A DNA stretch of 64,000 bases from Sporolactobacillus putidus. Its GTDB lineage: Bacteria > Bacillota > Bacilli > Bacillales > Sporolactobacillaceae. This document shows positions 27,404 through 35,619 of the stretch, piece by piece. The notes under the pieces were generated by a model that was given only the letters and a program-made list of their open reading frames with translations, had not been told where the DNA came from and did no database searches. Position 1 is the first letter of the stretch. Each line of letters opens with the position of its first letter. The position numbers were made by a program, and so were the translations under genes. The DNA is taken from assembly GCF_014647035.1 (NCBI RefSeq), contig NZ_BMOK01000016.1, positions 1 through 64,000 on the forward strand. The letters are read 5' to 3'.

Positions 27404-29713
27404 ATGGAGCTAATACCATTCCAGATCGAAGCATCTTCAAAGATTGCTGATAGATTTAAAGACTACATGATGGATCCACTCACGGTTACAAGAACTCAAT
27501 TAGTTCCATTCTATCAAAATCTTTCGTCAATAACAGGAAGTGGAAAAACTCTGATTTTGGCTGATGCACTTCAGCAAATTAGAAGTTCGTTATCTGTTGA
27601 GCCTATTGTTTTATGGCTCTCTAAAGGTAAAGTAGTTGTGTGGCAGACTTATAATAACCTATCTACTGGAAAATATGCTGATTTAATAGACAATTCTAAA
27701 GTTAAGCCTATTTTGGACGCTACAGAGAAAGATATTGAGGTGGCTGATTCCACTCTGTTATTAATAGCAACAGTAGGAAAGTTTAACCAGAAAGACAAGG
27801 AACAAGGGGATAGGAAGATATTTCAAGTGCAGCTTGATCAAGCAGAGAAATCACTTTGGGATATGTTAAAAAAACGAAAAACCGTTGAGGGAATTAAACG
27901 AGACTTAATTGTTGTTTACGACGAAGGACATAATTTATCCGATCAGCAAACTGAATTATTGTTGGACTTGGATCCTGACGCCTTAATTGCGGCAAGTGCA
28001 ACTGTTAGAGTTCCTAAAAAGTTGTCAAACACTATTGAAAGATTATCCAAGGATAAAGGGTGGGTAGATTCGGATTTTACGACGCAGGTTAAGAGCTCTG
28101 ATGTCGTTGAATCTGGATTAATTAAGAAAAATTTACTAATTGGAGGATATTTGTCTCCAACTGAAGTCACTCTAGACGATATGATAGTAAGTTTTAAAAA
28201 ACTTGAAAGTGACTGTGATTATCTTAATACTCCATTTAAACCGAAGGCTATATATGTTACGAATACAAATGTAATAACTGGTGCTGAAAAAGACGATGTG
28301 AAGCAGCCATTTATTGATAGAAAAGCAAGACCTATTATTATTTGGAGATACTTAGTTGAACAAAAAGGAATTGACCCTAAAGAAATTGCAGTTTATTGTG
28401 ATCTGAAATTTGATAAAAAGTTTCCACCACCAGAAGATTTTGTATTGTTTTCAGGAGGTGATTCGGATTATACCAACTTCGTTAATGGGAATTTTAGACA
28501 TATAATTTTTAATCAAACGCTCCAAGAAGGTTGGGATGATCCGTCAGTTTATTTTGCTTATATTGATAAAGATATGGGTTCGAACATACAAGTTACTCAA
28601 ATAATAGGAAGAGTATTGCGCCAACCAACAGCAACTCATTTTCCTTTAGAATCTTTAAATACAGCTAACTTTTTTATTAGAACGGATGAAAAAAGTACGT
28701 TTGAAAATGAGTTGTTAGAAATTCAACAAAAAATAACTGCGGATTCTCCAGAGATAAAATTAACTTATTATTCTTCAGGGAAGGGTTTAACAGAAAGACC
28801 ATTGTTAAAACCAAAGTATAAGCTTAGCATTCCCGAATTTTCCGTGTACTCTCAAAAGGCAAAAACTTATATTGATGACATTATTAAACAAATGAATGAT
28901 TACTCTGTAGACTCAATAAACACTGTTGGAACTGGGGGACGAATACAAGTATTAAAAACAATTGGTGATGAAAAAGATTCAAAAGAAGAATGGGTAGAAA
29001 TACAACATAGCAATAAAGTTGCTGCTCGCTGGATTTTTGCAAGGGAAATTCAAAAAAGTCATCGACATGCTCTTAATATATGTGATATAGAATTATCGAA
29101 GTTTGATGCTTTAGTAGAATATAGTAGTAACGCTGCTGCACATATTAAAGATACTGCGAATAAAGTTATTAAAGCATACGTTGAACACTCAAATATAATA
29201 CAAAATAATCTAAACTGTTCATTTGTGTCTGAAATACCAATAAATCGAGATAAAATGATTAAATTCAATAACGCTGTACATGAAGGATATAGTGATTTTA
29301 ATGGAATGGAGATCGATTTTGCAAAAGCTATAGATAGAACTGGTTACAAATGGTTGAGAAATCCGTCTAGAGCATACTTCCAAATTCCTCTCTTAGATTT
29401 TTCGAACAAAAAAAATTTTAATCCAGATTTCGTTATTTGGACAAAGGACGATATTTGTGCACTGGATACTAAGGGCGAACATCTAATTGCACAAGATTCA
29501 ACAAATAAATTATTTAACTTAGATACTATTGGTGATGGAAAAAAAGTAAAGATCAGGTTAATTACTAAAGGAGAATGGCGAGATCCTCATACTCCATTAT
29601 CAAATAAGGGATATAGTGTATGGATGTTGAAAATGGGTAAAATTGAATCTACGTGGTCACCAACTGTTGATGATTCTATAAGAGTTGCACTGGATAATAA
29701 TGTGCCAAGCTAA
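27404..29713 (+). CDS. res: Type III restriction endonuclease subunit (Res)
   Basis: This 769-residue helicase-nuclease works with Mod to cut DNA that has two unmethylated sites. Helicase motifs are in order: SSITGSGKT (Walker A, residues 43-50), VVYDEGH (motif II), AASATVRVP (motif III) and QIIGRVLRQP (motif VI). A C-terminal PD-(D/E)XK nuclease is seen in FNPDFVIWTKDDICALDTKGEH. The length is somewhat short for Res, often 870 or more, but all motifs are there. The gene is intact; the IS30 element lies 85 bases beyond its stop. Confidence 0.9.
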   Translation: MELIPFQIEASSKIADRFKDYMMDPLTVTRTQLVPFYQNLSSITGSGKTLILADALQQIRSSLSVEPIVLWLSKGKVVVWQTYNNLSTGKYADLIDNSKVKPILDATEKDIEVADSTLLLIATVGKFNQKDKEQGDRKIFQVQLDQAEKSLWDMLKKRKTVEGIKRDLIVVYDEGHNLSDQQTELLLDLDPDALIAASATVRVPKKLSNTIERLSKDKGWVDSDFTTQVKSSDVVESGLIKKNLLIGGYLSPTEVTLDDMIVSFKKLESDCDYLNTPFKPKAIYVTNTNVITGAEKDDVKQPFIDRKARPIIIWRYLVEQKGIDPKEIAVYCDLKFDKKFPPPEDFVLFSGGDSDYTNFVNGNFRHIIFNQTLQEGWDDPSVYFAYIDKDMGSNIQVTQIIGRVLRQPTATHFPLESLNTANFFIRTDEKSTFENELLEIQQKITADSPEIKLTYYSSGKGLTERPLLKPKYKLSIPEFSVYSQKAKTYIDDIIKQMNDYSVDSINTVGTGGRIQVLKTIGDEKDSKEEWVEIQHSNKVAARWIFAREIQKSHRHALNICDIELSKFDALVEYSSNAAAHIKDTANKVIKAYVEHSNIIQNNLNCSFVSEIPINRDKMIKFNNAVHEGYSDFNGMEIDFAKAIDRTGYKWLRNPSRAYFQIPLLDFSNKKNFNPDFVIWTKDDICALDTKGEHLIAQDSTNKLFNLDTIGDGKKVKIRLITKGEWRDPHTPLSNKGYSVWMLKMGKIESTWSPTVDDSIRVALDNNVPS

Positions 29714-29797
29714 ATAAGAAATAAGAAGGCACTGAAAAAGTCTAACTTATTTGGGAAAATAAGTTAGACTTTACTTTTTATTGTTAAATAAATAACT
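29714..29797. other. short hairpin after res
   Basis: AAGTCTAACTTATTT pairs with AAATAAGTTAGACTT and is followed by TACTTTTTA, so it is a terminator for mod-res (about 29738-29780). Confidence 0.75.
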
Positions 29798-29851
29798 GGC
29801 TAGATTGCAATAATAAATTAGCCATCCGGACATCCGGCGGTACCACTGGGT

Positions 29852-29881
29852 TTGTTCCTGCCGCCTAGGCGGCAGGAACAA
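29852..29881 (-). terminator. perfect 30-bp palindrome, transposase terminator
   Basis: The half-site is TTGTTCCTGCCGCCT and the two arms are exact complements. It lies nine bases beyond the transposase stop. Confidence 0.7.
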
Positions 29882-29889
29882 AAAGCCAC

Positions 29890-30942
29890 TCAGCTCGCCA
29901 GTTTCCGTAATTCCCTTTTGAACGCCTCAGCAGGTGTCCGGTAGTTCAGAATCTTCCTTGGGAGATGGTCAATGGCTCGAATCATTTGGCAGATGAACGT
30001 CCGAGAGTAATTTTCGATCGGTCTGCCCTTCGGAATGAACCTACGGATCATCCCATTGTGGCGCTCATTCGTCGGCCGTTCCCAGGCGGCGTACGGATGT
30101 GTGTAATAGACGTGCGTGGCCTGATCCCTCAGGCTGTTCGTCAAGCCTGAGAATTCGCTGCCATTATCGGCCGTGATCGTCCGGAAGACGCGACCGAACA
30201 ACGGACCAAATCGATCGATCAACCGCTTGATGGCATAGTCTACTGAATCCGGATCTTTGCCGTCAATCTTTTGGGAGATCGTGTCACGGGTCTTGCGTTC
30301 CACCAGTGTCAGGAGCACATCGTCCTCACCCGATTTTTTGCCGACCACGGTATCGATCTCCCAGTGGCCAAACTGCTTTCGCTTCTGAACCTCCGCGGGA
30401 CGGTTGTCGATACTGTCCCCAAGATGCTTGATGTTGGGGCGGTGTCCGGATTTTTTGGAACGGTAACGGAGCTTGTTGGGCAGATCCAGGTTCTTTACTT
30501 TTAGGAATCCGCAATCGATATAATGGTATAACGTCCGCGTGCAGACCCTGACCTTGTTTTTCCATTTCGGATCCCGATTGGCGGCACCACAGACCGCATC
30601 CGGAGACCATTTGTCTGAGGACAGGATCTTATTTTCGGCATAAGCGATGAAATCCGAAGCAGCTTCAAGTTTGTACCTCCGCCCACAATGACTGCGGTTG
30701 CGTTCATAGTTGGCTTGGCCAGTCTCCGGAAAATAAGCCTGAAAGCGTCGATGGTTGGCGCCAATCTGGGTGGTTGTCCCCCGACGCAGTTCGTTCAGTA
30801 CCGTCTGGTGGGAACAGCCGACTTCACGTGCAATCTCACGGGAAGAGCGTTGCTCCTGGTGAAGAACTTGGATTTGTCCTCGTTGATAAGCATTCAAATG
30901 TGTAAATGTACGATGTTCTGTGCTAGTCTTGGAGTAAGCCAT
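29890..30942 (-). CDS. IS30-family transposase
   Basis: This DDE recombinase of about 350 residues has an N-terminal helix-turn-helix (REIAREVGCSHQTVLNELRRG). The catalytic residues sit in HWEIDTVVG, ITADNGSEF and HPYAAWERPTNERHNGMIRR (DDE with E in the last). The usual IS30 start (MAYSKT) is at 30942; a start seven codons earlier is possible. It is not frameshifted, so the element is probably active. Confidence 0.92.
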   Translation of the reverse strand: MAYSKTSTEHRTFTHLNAYQRGQIQVLHQEQRSSREIAREVGCSHQTVLNELRRGTTTQIGANHRRFQAYFPETGQANYERNRSHCGRRYKLEAASDFIAYAENKILSSDKWSPDAVCGAANRDPKWKNKVRVCTRTLYHYIDCGFLKVKNLDLPNKLRYRSKKSGHRPNIKHLGDSIDNRPAEVQKRKQFGHWEIDTVVGKKSGEDDVLLTLVERKTRDTISQKIDGKDPDSVDYAIKRLIDRFGPLFGRVFRTITADNGSEFSGLTNSLRDQATHVYYTHPYAAWERPTNERHNGMIRRFIPKGRPIENYSRTFICQMIRAIDHLPRKILNYRTPAEAFKRELRKLAS

Positions 30943-31161
30943 TATAAAATCCGCTTCTTTCATTATGGTTTCGTCGCTTTAATGATAACACCGGATTTTA
31001 TGATGGTGTTTTATTACCCAAACTAACTGGCTAATTTGATTTTACAACTGGCCTAAATAAATAACTGTGAAAATGGATCATATTTCTATGAAATTAAAAA
31101 AGCTAATCTTAATAAGAGTGTTTTTCAAAGATGAACAGACACCCCGTCGTCTTAATTAAAT

Positions 31162-31779
31162 TCATTGTTTCTCATTATAATAATTATTAAGCTTTTTCAA
31201 GTCGTCCATACTTCTTGCTATTTTTTCATCAAGCTCAATATTAAACATTTTAAAGTAAGCTCTATTTGTTAGGTCATCCCGTAGTTTTTCTTCATCTAAC
31301 ATAAAATACTTTGAAAAGATTGCTTGTAGCATAATCTCCCGTTTCATTAATGAGAACTCATTTTCAATAATTTTTTGTGTTTCTTCCTCACGTTCGTCTA
31401 TTTCTCTTTGAAACTCATCCATATAAGTCATTTCATCAGATGCATTATGTCGCTTCTCTTCTTCTTGTTCAATTATAGCCCTATATTCTTCATTTGTTTT
31501 TACATCAGTATCTTTTTTTGCAACAAAATAATCAAAATTGTCAAATAAAAATTTATCCACTAAATTTTTTGGATAATCAATTGGATTCCCGCGTCCTATG
31601 ATTTTTTTAAATTCGCTCTTATCTACATTCTGCTTTCGAAGCCATGTTTTGAAAATATCTTGGAGACGACGTCTGGTTAAAATGTTTTTTGAACCTGAGT
31701 GATTTTCGTCGCAAATTTCAATTCCATGTTTTCGTTCAATCCTTTTAATTATTTCGTTAAAGCTTATGTATTCTTCCAA
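31162..31779 (-). CDS. unknown 205-residue charged helical protein
   Basis: The product is very rich in Glu, Lys, Asp and Asn. It has an N-terminal helix (SFNEIIKRIERKHGIEI) and a long predicted coiled coil in the middle (IIEQEEEKRHNASDEMTYMD and the following EIDEREEETQKIIENE). There is no membrane segment. The start is TTG at 31779 after GGGGGGA. It lies on the opposite strand to all other genes of element A and next to the Type III system. I do not recognise it; a regulator, a defence partner or an orphan are all possible. Confidence 0.6.
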   Translation of the reverse strand: MEEYISFNEIIKRIERKHGIEICDENHSGSKNILTRRRLQDIFKTWLRKQNVDKSEFKKIIGRGNPIDYPKNLVDKFLFDNFDYFVAKKDTDVKTNEEYRAIIEQEEEKRHNASDEMTYMDEFQREIDEREEETQKIIENEFSLMKREIMLQAIFSKYFMLDEEKLRDDLTNRAYFKMFNIELDEKIARSMDDLKKLNNYYNEKQ

Positions 31780-31891
31780 ACAAATCCCCCCATTTATTGG
31801 AAACTAAAAAATTCCTAAGACATCCTAAATAAGATTAGTTTATCACTTTTCAAAAACACACGAAGGCTTTTTCTAAAAGGTTTTTATGTGA

Positions 31892-32059
31892 AAAAAAGAG
31901 GAATTTAAAATTCCATATTATGTAAATTTCTTTGAACCGTCAAAATTAACAATCTACCATATAAGTGTAGTGAGCAAAGGTTCACAATTACGAATTGGAG
32001 AACGATTCTGGATTGAAGAAAACTCAGTTCAGCGATTTATGAAAACTTTGTCGAGAGCA
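31892..32059 (+). pseudogene. possible excisionase-like fragment
   Basis: An open frame without a clear start reads LTIYHISVVSKGSQLRIGER and then FWIEENSVQRFMKTLSRA. The end resembles the recognition-helix and wing region of small excisionase/MerR-like DNA-binding proteins. It could be a decayed xis or a short gene with an unusual start. Around it, 31780-32115 shows no other gene. Confidence 0.3.
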
Positions 32060-32115
32060 TAGTCATCTGAATCGCTAAGATCGGATTCTTCATGATAAGA
32101 AAGGGAGGGAAGAAT

Positions 32116-32334
32116 ATGGAGTCTTGTTATTATGAAAACATTGTTAAATACTTCCTGGGTAAATCAGCATACGCGGTGGCGACAGAAGATTATCATTTCG
32201 AACATGTACCACAATATGTCCTTGAAGTATGGTGTGGAATTATCGCGTCTTCAGAAATTAAGGATTCAGCGGAACGTGAACTTGCCTTTAAACGAATCCT
32301 TGAAGATGCTGCCAGAAATGTATGGCGGCATTGA
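32116..32334 (+). CDS. 72-residue hypothetical protein, first of the transfer operon
   Basis: The ATG follows GGGAGGGAAG. The product, MESCYYENIVKYFLGKSAYA and onwards, is helical with no membrane segment. I do not recognise the family. The next gene begins 52 bases later in the same direction, so it likely leads the FtsK/Rep operon. Confidence 0.5.
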   Translation: MESCYYENIVKYFLGKSAYAVATEDYHFEHVPQYVLEVWCGIIASSEIKDSAERELAFKRILEDAARNVWRH

Positions 32335-32386
32335 ACATGATCAGGTCAATTACCAAGAAGGAAATTTTAAGGAGAGGTCAATAATC

Positions 32387-32737
32387 ATGAAAAAACTGAA
32401 TCAATTTACTACCTTCGATGTTGATCGGTTCTTTAAAGGGAAGGAACTGATGGCAATGAACTCCGAAGACTTGGAAGATTTCAATTCAGGGAAAATAATT
32501 GGTGCCAAATACATTATTGTGATATGGGCTGATAACACCGATTACGGTAAAGAGGGTGTCTCTAATAAGGGTCAACAGTTTGATGTGAAAATTCTTGACG
32601 CCAAACCAAAGGATATCCCAAATCCTGTTCGGGTTCAGCTCGTTGAACCATCTGCAAGAATTTATGGTGATTATCGAAATGAACTCACTGTTACTGCAAA
32701 AGATGTCGTCTTCGTTCAACCACAGCGCAAGGCATAA
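32387..32737 (+). CDS. small ICE transfer protein, YdcP-like (DUF961-like)
   Basis: The product is 116 residues, soluble and mostly beta-strand, and ends YGDYRNELTVTAKDVVFVQP. Proteins of this size and C-terminal pattern come directly before FtsK-like genes in Gram-positive ICEs and IMEs. The function is unknown. AAGGAGAGG precedes the ATG, and the FtsK gene begins ten bases after its stop. Confidence 0.6.
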   Translation: MKKLNQFTTFDVDRFFKGKELMAMNSEDLEDFNSGKIIGAKYIIVIWADNTDYGKEGVSNKGQQFDVKILDAKPKDIPNPVRVQLVEPSARIYGDYRNELTVTAKDVVFVQPQRKA

Positions 32738-32747
32738 GGAGCAGAAA

Positions 32748-34151
32748 ATGTCTAAAATAAAATATGCATCCAATGAACGAAAATCAATCGTAACTTTGAT
32801 GAAACACCCAGCTTTTTGGGTGCTTTCATCATTTTGTTTTATTGCCCTTAGTTTGGTGGCTTTAAAGTTTGCTGAGAAAGTAGATGAAATTTATAAATTG
32901 CCGGCTGTAACGGATGTTTTATTTAACATCGGCGCTTATTGCCTTATCTTTGGGATCGCCATACTGGTAATTATGGTTGCAGCCTGTGTCATTCGCTTTC
33001 TCTATTTTGGGAACCCATATAATCGTGGATTGATTGGAATACGTTGGAACCAGTTCTTAATGGCTCGACAAATCCGGAGAGGCATGATTGACACAGGCGT
33101 TATCAATCCGAGACAAAAGTCAGGCGGGTTTGAGGTTGGAGACATTCACCCCAATCTTGACAAAGTGAAACCCTTCGTAAGGATTGAGGTTGTCGGAAAT
33201 ACATCAGATCAATTGGAAAAAACGCAATCTTTGCTTAATGCGTCTCTGAGAAAAAAATTTGATAAATACATTGTTATTGATATTGATCAGGACAATGCAG
33301 GTAGATGGTTCACATTTTATTTGCGGGATTCATCAGTAAGTCAACGATTTGTTCCGCTGCATCTTAAGGAACTTGTTCCAAAAACATTTTATGAACTGCG
33401 AATAATGAAAAAAACGGTTTGGAATGTCGCTAAATCTCCCCATGCACTCATTGCAGGACAGACGGGTAGCGGTAAAACATATGCTGTTTACGGTCTTTTG
33501 TTTCAAGTACTGCTTGCGGGTGCTGATGTTTATATTATTGATCCAAAACGCGCCGATTTATTGAGTCTGAACAGTGTATTACCAAAGGGTCATGTTGCTT
33601 CCGGGACGGAACAGGCGTTGGAACTGATGAACCATTTTGTCTCGCTAATGCATCAAAGGCAAGATGCAATCTCAACGTATGCTCAAAAGCATCATATATT
33701 TGCCGCGGATTTTAGAGCAATTCCTGATATGAAACCAACCTATATCTTTATTGATGAAGTAGCAGCATTAACTGCTTCATTCACTGATTCAAAAGAGCTT
33801 AAGGTCTTTAACGCAAATATGAAACAGCTTGTTATGAAAGCTCGATCAGCTGGCATTATTGTCATCTTGATCACTCAGCAGCCGAATGCACAAGCCATTC
33901 CAACGGACGTTCGGGATCAGCTTGGCTTGCGAATCTTACTGGGTACCGGTTCAACACAAGCGCGAATGATGACTTTTGGAGACGGCTTTGAATACTTCAG
34001 AATCCATTTTGAACAAGGCGCAGGACTTTTCTTGCTTGATGGCGTCGTGCATACGCCTTCACAAATTGAGACAGCTGATTTATCCAATCTTGGTGATGAT
34101 TTACTCAGTTTGTTTCAACAGGCATATGAATACGGGCGACTGCAAACATGA
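32748..34151 (+). CDS. FtsK/SpoIIIE-type DNA-translocase (coupling protein)
   Basis: This 467-residue protein has two N-terminal membrane segments (about residues 20-40 and 60-85). A cytoplasmic ATPase domain has Walker A AGQTGSGKT, Walker B YIFIDEVAAL, and the sensor segment IVILITQQPNAQAIPTDVRDQ. In ICEs such proteins bring the relaxosome to the mating channel. The ATG at 32748 follows AAGGAGCAG. Element A has no visible VirB4, VirB6 or relaxase of the MobT type, so it would depend on a helper ICE such as element B. Confidence 0.85.
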   Translation: MSKIKYASNERKSIVTLMKHPAFWVLSSFCFIALSLVALKFAEKVDEIYKLPAVTDVLFNIGAYCLIFGIAILVIMVAACVIRFLYFGNPYNRGLIGIRWNQFLMARQIRRGMIDTGVINPRQKSGGFEVGDIHPNLDKVKPFVRIEVVGNTSDQLEKTQSLLNASLRKKFDKYIVIDIDQDNAGRWFTFYLRDSSVSQRFVPLHLKELVPKTFYELRIMKKTVWNVAKSPHALIAGQTGSGKTYAVYGLLFQVLLAGADVYIIDPKRADLLSLNSVLPKGHVASGTEQALELMNHFVSLMHQRQDAISTYAQKHHIFAADFRAIPDMKPTYIFIDEVAALTASFTDSKELKVFNANMKQLVMKARSAGIIVILITQQPNAQAIPTDVRDQLGLRILLGTGSTQARMMTFGDGFEYFRIHFEQGAGLFLLDGVVHTPSQIETADLSNLGDDLLSLFQQAYEYGRLQT

Positions 34152-34160
34152 ATCCATTGC

Positions 34161-34198
34161 AGGAATCCGCGCCCGCCGCAGGCGGAAAGCGGATTCCT
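34161..34198. other. nested hairpin before rep, possible origin
   Basis: AGGAATCCGC pairs perfectly with GCGGATTCCT, and inside it CCGCC pairs with GGCGG around GCA. It lies in the 100-base gap between the FtsK and HUH initiator genes. It has almost no T run (CTTT). It may be the nick site (double-strand origin or oriT) of the initiator, or an attenuator. Confidence 0.45.
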
Positions 34199-34253
34199 TT
34201 AACTTGATAAACGTCATACAAGAGCCCCATTTTATTGAGGTGATGATGCGAAA

Positions 34254-35144
34254 ATGAGAAAAGAAAGCAAAAAGGTCGTTATTTACAACGGTGCATTAGT
34301 AAAGGCTTATTTTTACGGTGATACGCTCGAATTAACAACTTCAAACGGACAGCATAAACAGGTTATCAAAGTGTTATCTGGAAAACGCTATGCGAATTTG
34401 GAGACAGGCGAAATAAAGAAGATGGCTATAGATGCCAACAGCAGGGCTGATAACTTGAAAACTGTTAAGGTTACAATGCGGCACTTGAGAAGGCTCATTG
34501 CACATAATTTTCAAGGTGGTGTCAATCAGTTATGGGTCACCTTGACCTATGCTGCCAACGTAACTGAGCCGGCGATCGCGTACAAGGACTATAAGGCTTT
34601 CATGAAAAGAGTTCGGAAATTATATAGTGATATTGACTATATTTCAGTCATTGAACCTCAGGCGTCTGGACGATGGCATTATCACGTACTAATGAAATCG
34701 AATGAAAAAAAGTTGATGATCCCGAATTCAAAAATGCAAGAGTTATGGGGAAAGGGTTACACAAAAACGAAACGTTTGAAGCGATCAGATAAAGTCGCCA
34801 ATTATGTGTTAGCCTATTTGTCTAATCTTGATATTCCAACAGATGACAGATCGGGCCGAAAATGTTTCGTTAAGGGCGCACGTCTATATCTTTATCCCAA
34901 GGGCCTGAGAATTTATCGACGATCAAAGGGAATCGAAGATCCAATCGAAAAATCAGGCATTAAACATGAAATTTTAGAACAAAGCGGTATCAGTGATCGC
35001 CATGCGGATTTTGCTACACAAACAATTCACGTCGGTCATGATACTTACAAGGGCGAAATTACTTACATTACAGAGTTTTTTAATAATATTGAAAGGAACG
35101 ATGATATTGAACAGACAAAGGGCAATAAAGGAATTGATGTTTGA
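34254..35144 (+). CDS. HUH rolling-circle replication initiator
   Basis: This is a 296-residue protein with the three motifs of HUH nucleases: motif 1 LWVTLTYA, motif 2 GRWHYHVLMKS (His-hydrophobic-His), and motif 3 VANYVLAYLSNL with the candidate nucleophile Tyr. Such proteins nick an origin and start rolling-circle replication; in IMEs they also can act as relaxases. GAGGTGATGATG lies upstream. Its end overlaps the following small gene by 44 bases. Confidence 0.8.
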   Translation: MRKESKKVVIYNGALVKAYFYGDTLELTTSNGQHKQVIKVLSGKRYANLETGEIKKMAIDANSRADNLKTVKVTMRHLRRLIAHNFQGGVNQLWVTLTYAANVTEPAIAYKDYKAFMKRVRKLYSDIDYISVIEPQASGRWHYHVLMKSNEKKLMIPNSKMQELWGKGYTKTKRLKRSDKVANYVLAYLSNLDIPTDDRSGRKCFVKGARLYLYPKGLRIYRRSKGIEDPIEKSGIKHEILEQSGISDRHADFATQTIHVGHDTYKGEITYITEFFNNIERNDDIEQTKGNKGIDV

Positions 35145-35265
35145 CACTGAGTATGCCCCGCTCGCCGCATTTGAATTATTCGAAAAGGACTACAATGATT
35201 TAACAAAAGACGATTGGATTCAGGTGTCAGAATGGTTTGAGCAACTTGAGGAAATTGATGATTGA
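35101..35265 (+). CDS. 54-residue acidic protein
   Basis: The frame reads MILNRQRAIKELMFDTEYAP and ends DWIQVSEWFEQLEEIDD. It overlaps the end of the HUH gene in another frame, and GAAAGGAA precedes the ATG. The overlap and charge suggest a translationally coupled regulator, but I do not recognise it. Confidence 0.5.
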   Translation: MILNRQRAIKELMFDTEYAPLAAFELFEKDYNDLTKDDWIQVSEWFEQLEEIDD

Positions 35266-35406
35266 AATCCCAAGGTGAAAGGGCAAATCATAGATTCCAG
35301 ATATTCACTATGGAATCCAAGCATTAATTGTCATTAACCTCTTAACGTTTTACAAATTAATGTTTGGATTTTACAGCGATTATATGGCAAGAAAAGAGTG
35401 GTAATC

Positions 35407-35619
35407 ATGAGGAAAACAATGACCAAAGATGATTTAATTGCTATTGGATACAAACCTCATACTGCTGTTTCTTTGATTAGACAAGCCAAAGAAATTATGG
35501 TAAAAAAGGGGTATCCATTCTACAATAACAAACGATTGGGCCGTGTCCCACGAGACGTTGTTGAATCCCTTTTAGGCGTATCGCTTAAAGAGGAGATATC
35601 AACAGATGGCGACAACTAA
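35407..35619 (+). CDS. DUF3173 protein, integrase partner
   Basis: The 70-residue product contains MTKDDLIAIGYKPHTAVSLI and, near the end, GRVPRDVVESLLG. It resembles a small helix-turn-helix protein. DUF3173 genes are typically found directly upstream of ICE/IME integrases in streptococci and relatives and may act as excision or control factors. It overlaps the integrase start by 14 bases. Confidence 0.75.
   Translation: MRKTMTKDDLIAIGYKPHTAVSLIRQAKEIMVKKGYPFYNNKRLGRVPRDVVESLLGVSLKEEISTDGDN

Larger units (their letters stand above)
29798..31053 (-). mobile_element. IS30-family insertion sequence
   Basis: The 1256-bp unit has one transposase. Its ends GGCTAGATTGCAATAATAAA (left) and the complement of TTTGATTTTACAACTGGCC (right) are imperfect inverted repeats ending in TTAGCCA. 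The same 13 bases, TAAATAAATAACT, flank it on both sides (29785-29797 and 31054-31066), so the insertion is recent and complete. Confidence 0.85.

Noticed and set aside
29713-29797. IS30 insertion as disruption of res
   Set aside because: The insertion lies beyond the res stop codon and its terminator; res is intact.
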